Assembly: GCA_031393505.1 (NCBI GenBank)
Contig: JANMVX010000315.1
Location: forward strand, 1 to 8,705
Direction: 5' to 3'
DNA: 8,705 nt
From: JANYHF01 sp031393505
Lineage (GTDB): Bacteria > Pseudomonadota > Alphaproteobacteria > Rhizobiales > Hyphomicrobiaceae
In this document: in pieces, positions 6,398-8,705 of the stretch
Position numbering within the stretch: the stretch's first letter is position 1
Layout of the letters: the number at the start of each line of letters is the position of its first letter
Position numbers and translations under genes: made by a program
Notes under the pieces: model-generated
What the model was told of the DNA's origin: nothing
What the model saw: only the letters and a program-made list of their open reading frames with translations
Databases searched by the model: none

Positions 6398-6440
6398 CAA
6401 CGTCGGGTTACAAAGTAGACGGCTTAACCATAACCCAGCC

Positions 6441-6469
6441 AGTCTAGGGCAGCCCGGCGAGCGCTGCAA
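6441..6469 (-). promoter_or_regulatory. Possible promoter of the small secreted-protein gene
   Basis: Reading the - strand, TTGCAG (6464-6469) and TAGACT (6441-6446) are 17 bases apart. The -35 matches at three and the -10 at four of six consensus positions. The start point would be near 6434, giving a leader of about 74 bases. The -35 box falls inside the left arm of the 6464-6485 inverted repeat. Weak evidence. Confidence 0.3.
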
Positions 6470-6485
6470 CGCAGAAAGGTTGCAG
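6464..6485. repeat. Seven-base inverted repeat downstream of nagA
   Basis: CTGCAAC (6464-6470) and GTTGCAG (6479-6485) are exact complements around an 8-base spacer. The repeat lies 26 bases beyond the nagA stop codon and overlaps the candidate -35 of the next gene. It could be an operator or a 3'-end hairpin. There is no T-tract to make it an intrinsic terminator. Confidence 0.4.
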
Positions 6486-6510
6486 GCGCATGTCTCGCTC
6501 AGGTTGATGC

Positions 6511-7650
6511 TCAGCGCGAGGATTTTCCGTCTATCCAGGTTTCCAGCACGACCGGTTCCGAGCTCAAGTGAACCAGGTTGGCCCGGAAGCCGGGGGCGAT
6601 GCGGCCATAGCTGTCGTCAAGATCGATGGCTTCGGCCGGGTAGAGCGACGCCATCCGCAAAGTTTCCGTCACGGACAGTCCAAGAGACTGGTTGCCGTAG
6701 GTCAGCGTGTCCAGCATCGTAATGGTTGCGCCCGCAAGAGTGCCGTCCGCCAGCTGCAGCCGCCGGTCGACGACGCGCACCGGCCGGCCTTGCAGTGTGA
6801 AGGCGTCCGGACCACCCGCCGCGCTCGGCATGGCGTCCGAGACAAAAAACACGCCGCCGTCCGGTTTGGCGGCGATGGCCGCCTTCAGCGCGACCGGATC
6901 GACGTGATGCCCGTCGGCGATGATCCCGCACCAGCATTCAGAGGCCAGCGCCGCGCCGACCATGCCCGGAGCGCGGCCCGTCAGCTGGCTCATGGCATTG
7001 AACAGATGCGTGAAGCCGCTCGCCCCCGCTGCGATGGCCGCCAGCGCCTCTTGCGACGTCGCGTCCGAGTGCCCCAGGCTCACTGTGATGCCGGACTGCG
7101 CCAATCGGGAAATCATGTTCGCAGCGACGCAATTGGGCGCCAGCGTGATCAGCACGCGACCGCACTGAAGTCCCTCTAACCAGGTCATATCCTTTTCAGT
7201 CGGCGTGCGGATGAAGCGCGGATCATGGGCGCCCTTGCGTTTGGGATCGATGAACGGGCCTTCGATATGGATGCCAAGCACGCCAGGCGCAGCGTCGCGG
7301 ATGGCCTCCGACACGGCGTCGGCCGCCGCCCACATCGTGGTCTGACTGTCCGTGATCACCGTTGGCAACAGACCCGTGGTGCCAAACCGGCGATGAGCGG
7401 CCGCGATGGCGCGCACGGCCTCGACTGTGGGCGTCTCATTGAGCAGTACACCGCCGCCGCCGTTCACCTGCAAGTCGATGAAACCGGGCGCCAGCACCCC
7501 TTGGCCGAGGTCGCGCAGCGGCACGGACGAACCCAGGCCGGATCGCGCGACCACGTCGACAATCAGCACACCCTCGATGACGACGGCGACATCCTTGCGC
7601 ATCGCTTCGCCATCGAAAACACGATCAGCCGTCAGCGCGATTTTGCTCAT
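6511..7650 (-). CDS. nagA: N-acetylglucosamine-6-phosphate deacetylase
   Basis: This 379-residue cytoplasmic amidohydrolase converts GlcNAc-6-P to GlcN-6-P plus acetate, the committed step of GlcNAc use and part of wall-sugar recycling. Visible family motifs: PGFIDLQVNGGGG (55-67), with Gln-x-Asn in place of the His-x-His of other amidohydrolases, as in the E. coli enzyme; HIEGPFI with metal ligand Glu130; SLGHSD with His194; THLFNAM with His215; DGHHV (247-250 region); and VSDAM with catalytic Asp272. The C-terminal GRIAPGFRANLV closes the small beta domain. The start is MSKIALTADR at 7650. A longer in-frame version from 7746 would add 32 Arg/Trp-rich residues unlike the family and overlap the kinase gene, so I reject it. 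The kinase gene ends 10 bases upstream, and its stop codon lies inside AAGGGTGA, a likely though rather distant ribosome binding site. That arrangement suggests translational coupling. Confidence 0.95.
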   Translation of the reverse strand: MSKIALTADRVFDGEAMRKDVAVVIEGVLIVDVVARSGLGSSVPLRDLGQGVLAPGFIDLQVNGGGGVLLNETPTVEAVRAIAAAHRRFGTTGLLPTVITDSQTTMWAAADAVSEAIRDAAPGVLGIHIEGPFIDPKRKGAHDPRFIRTPTEKDMTWLEGLQCGRVLITLAPNCVAANMISRLAQSGITVSLGHSDATSQEALAAIAAGASGFTHLFNAMSQLTGRAPGMVGAALASECWCGIIADGHHVDPVALKAAIAAKPDGGVFFVSDAMPSAAGGPDAFTLQGRPVRVVDRRLQLADGTLAGATITMLDTLTYGNQSLGLSVTETLRMASLYPAEAIDLDDSYGRIAPGFRANLVHLSSEPVVLETWIDGKSSR

Positions 7651-7660
7651 GGTGTACTGG

Positions 7661-8569
7661 TCACCCTTGCGGGGCCGGTGGGACAGCCAGCGCCGGCGGA
7701 CGCAACGCCAGTCCCGCCGTCTTGCGGGCCACCATGATGGCGCCATCCATAGCGTCGGCCAAAGGCGGCACCATGCAGGCCTGGAGGTTTGGCGGCATGC
7801 GCGCCTGCATCACGGCCGCAATGCCCCCGAGCAGGCTCAATTTCGGCGCACCGAGCGCGAGCAGCCGCCCGGCCATAGTTTCGAGGGCGGCGGCCGCGAC
7901 CGTCACGATCTCGACTGCGATAGCGTCGCCAGCGTCGGCGGCGCTGAGCACGTTTGGGACGAAGCGTGCATAGTCGGCCGGTCGCGCCGCCCGGGCCCAG
8001 CGCGCCAGGGCCGGTTGGTCGCGCCCCAGATCGGCGAGAATTGCGTCGGTCAACTGCGAGGCCGGGCCGAGACCATCGATGGCGAGCACCGCCCGTCGCA
8101 GCGCCTCGCGCCCCATCATGGCGCCCGAGCCGTCGTCGCCGAGTTCAAAGCCCCAGCCGCCTATGCCTTTGCCAGTTTCGTTCTTGATCAGATAGCCCGC
8201 CGAGCCGGTGCCAGTAATGATGATGCCGCCATCGGTTCCACCGTGGGCGCCCAGACAGGCGGCATGCGCATCATTGATCGCGGTTATGGCGGCGAAAGGC
8301 AATCCGGAGGCGCACAACTGGTCGCCCGTGCCCGCCGTCACGATGCCGGCCAGACCGAACCCCGCCCGGATGCTGTGCGCCGCCTCTTGTGGCAGCTTGC
8401 CCGCCGCCATCGCCTGTTGCGCCGCCTCGCGGATCGAGCGCACCGTGCCCGCGAAGTCCTGATGGATGTTGGCCGGTCCGCCTTCGCCCTCGCCGAGCAC
8501 TTGCCCCGAGGCATCCCGCAACCGCGCCCGGCACCGCGTTCCTCCGCCGTCAATCCCCAGAAAGATCAT
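7661..8569 (-). CDS. BadF/BadG-family sugar kinase, probable GlcNAc kinase
   Basis: This 302-residue protein of the ASKHA (actin/hexokinase) fold belongs to the BadF/BadG/BcrA/BcrD ATPase group, which includes N-acetylglucosamine kinases and bacterial glucosamine kinases. Motifs: phosphate-1 loop FLGIDGGGT (3-11) at the very N-terminus; INDAHAA (98-104), with the probable catalytic Asp100; phosphate-2 ITGTGSAGY (118-126); GGWGFELGDDGSGAMMG (137-153), typical of the sugar-kinase branch; and a late LLGG adenosine-site motif. The length is normal for the family. The start gives the canonical N-terminus, although no good Shine-Dalgarno site is visible before it. Position immediately upstream of nagA argues for GlcNAc to GlcNAc-6-P, feeding the deacetylase; glucosamine kinase is the main alternative. 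No GlcN-6-P deaminase (NagB) or transporter gene is inside the window, so the rest of the pathway must lie elsewhere. Confidence 0.88.
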   Translation of the reverse strand: MIFLGIDGGGTRCRARLRDASGQVLGEGEGGPANIHQDFAGTVRSIREAAQQAMAAGKLPQEAAHSIRAGFGLAGIVTAGTGDQLCASGLPFAAITAINDAHAACLGAHGGTDGGIIITGTGSAGYLIKNETGKGIGGWGFELGDDGSGAMMGREALRRAVLAIDGLGPASQLTDAILADLGRDQPALARWARAARPADYARFVPNVLSAADAGDAIAVEIVTVAAAALETMAGRLLALGAPKLSLLGGIAAVMQARMPPNLQACMVPPLADAMDGAIMVARKTAGLALRPPALAVPPAPQG

Positions 8570-8590
8570 GTTCGTCGCGCCGTGGTTGGG

Positions 8591-8618
8591 TTGATAGATG
8601 TGCTATCGCTTATTCCAA
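8591..8618 (-). promoter_or_regulatory. Possible promoter with embedded operator for the kinase-nagA operon
   Basis: On the - strand, TTGGAA (8613-8618) and TATCAA (8591-8596) are 16 bases apart, each matching consensus at four of six positions. An inverted repeat GATAG-N5-CTATC (8593-8607) overlaps the -10 and spacer, where a repressor site would act. Transcription from here would leave a leader of only about 14 bases, consistent with the missing Shine-Dalgarno site before the kinase ATG at 8569. The five-base arms keep confidence low. Confidence 0.3.
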
Positions 8619-8652
8619 TCGTCGTTGATGCTGACTCATCGGTGACTGGTAG

Positions 8653-8672
8653 GGGCGCGCAGCAGCGCGCCC
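8653..8672. repeat. GC-rich hairpin upstream of the kinase gene
   Basis: GGGCGCGC and GCGCGCCC are exact complements around the loop AGCA. No T-tract follows on either strand. It could mark the 3' end of a gene beyond the window edge. The rest of 8570-8705 contains no gene that I can support. Confidence 0.4.
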
Positions 8673-8705
8673 GGCGTGCGACATAGTAGGTCCGTCGGAT
8701 GTGGC

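Noticed and set aside
7651..7746. N-terminal extension of NagA by 32 residues
   Set aside because: The added residues are Arg/Trp-rich and unlike the family, and they overlap the 3' end of the kinase gene. MSKIALTADR at 7650 matches the normal NagA N-terminus.
7406..8686. Open frame of 426 codons on the + strand opposite nagA and the kinase
   Set aside because: It spans two well-supported genes and the promoter region on the other strand and has no domain-like sequence. It is an antisense artefact.

Overview
The window is GC-rich and densely coded. Gene content, codon use and twin-arginine (Tat) signal peptides point to an alphaproteobacterium; the sequence alone does not support a genus. 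I see no rRNA, tRNA, CRISPR array, phage gene or transposase, and no gene-free stretch exceeds 300 bases.

Layout: a full-length Tex-family transcription accessory / RNA-binding protein gene (176-2485) lies alone on the + strand. Everything else is on the - strand. From the right end: a BadF-family sugar kinase and N-acetylglucosamine-6-phosphate deacetylase (7661-8569 and 6511-7650, 10 bases apart); a small secreted four-cysteine protein of unknown function (5920-6360); then a two-gene unit of a Tat-signal ThDP-dependent 2-oxo acid decarboxylase-like enzyme (3954-5771) and a Tat-signal D-amino acid oxidase-like flavoprotein (2721-3923), 30 bases apart. Tex and the flavoprotein gene converge on a 235-base gap holding a composite array of five abutting inverted repeats. 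A third copy of its terminal palindrome lies upstream of the decarboxylase gene.

The most interesting part is the 2721-5771 pair. The flavoprotein carries the D-amino acid oxidase family motifs in circularly permuted order: the segment that normally ends the family (the Arg substrate-binding strand and the HNYGHGG motif) comes before the GxGxxG dinucleotide-binding motif, and the chain stops where that segment would normally begin. Its operon partner resembles pyruvate/indolepyruvate decarboxylases but also has a Tat signal. Together they suggest a cell-envelope route from D-amino acids to 2-oxo acids and on to aldehydes. The pathway is inference; the motif order, signals and gene coupling are visible in the sequence.

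The kinase-NagA pair would turn GlcNAc into GlcNAc-6-P and then GlcN-6-P. Amino sugars and D-amino acids are both wall-derived nutrients, so the window may hold two separate wall-salvage modules, but nothing shows they are co-regulated.
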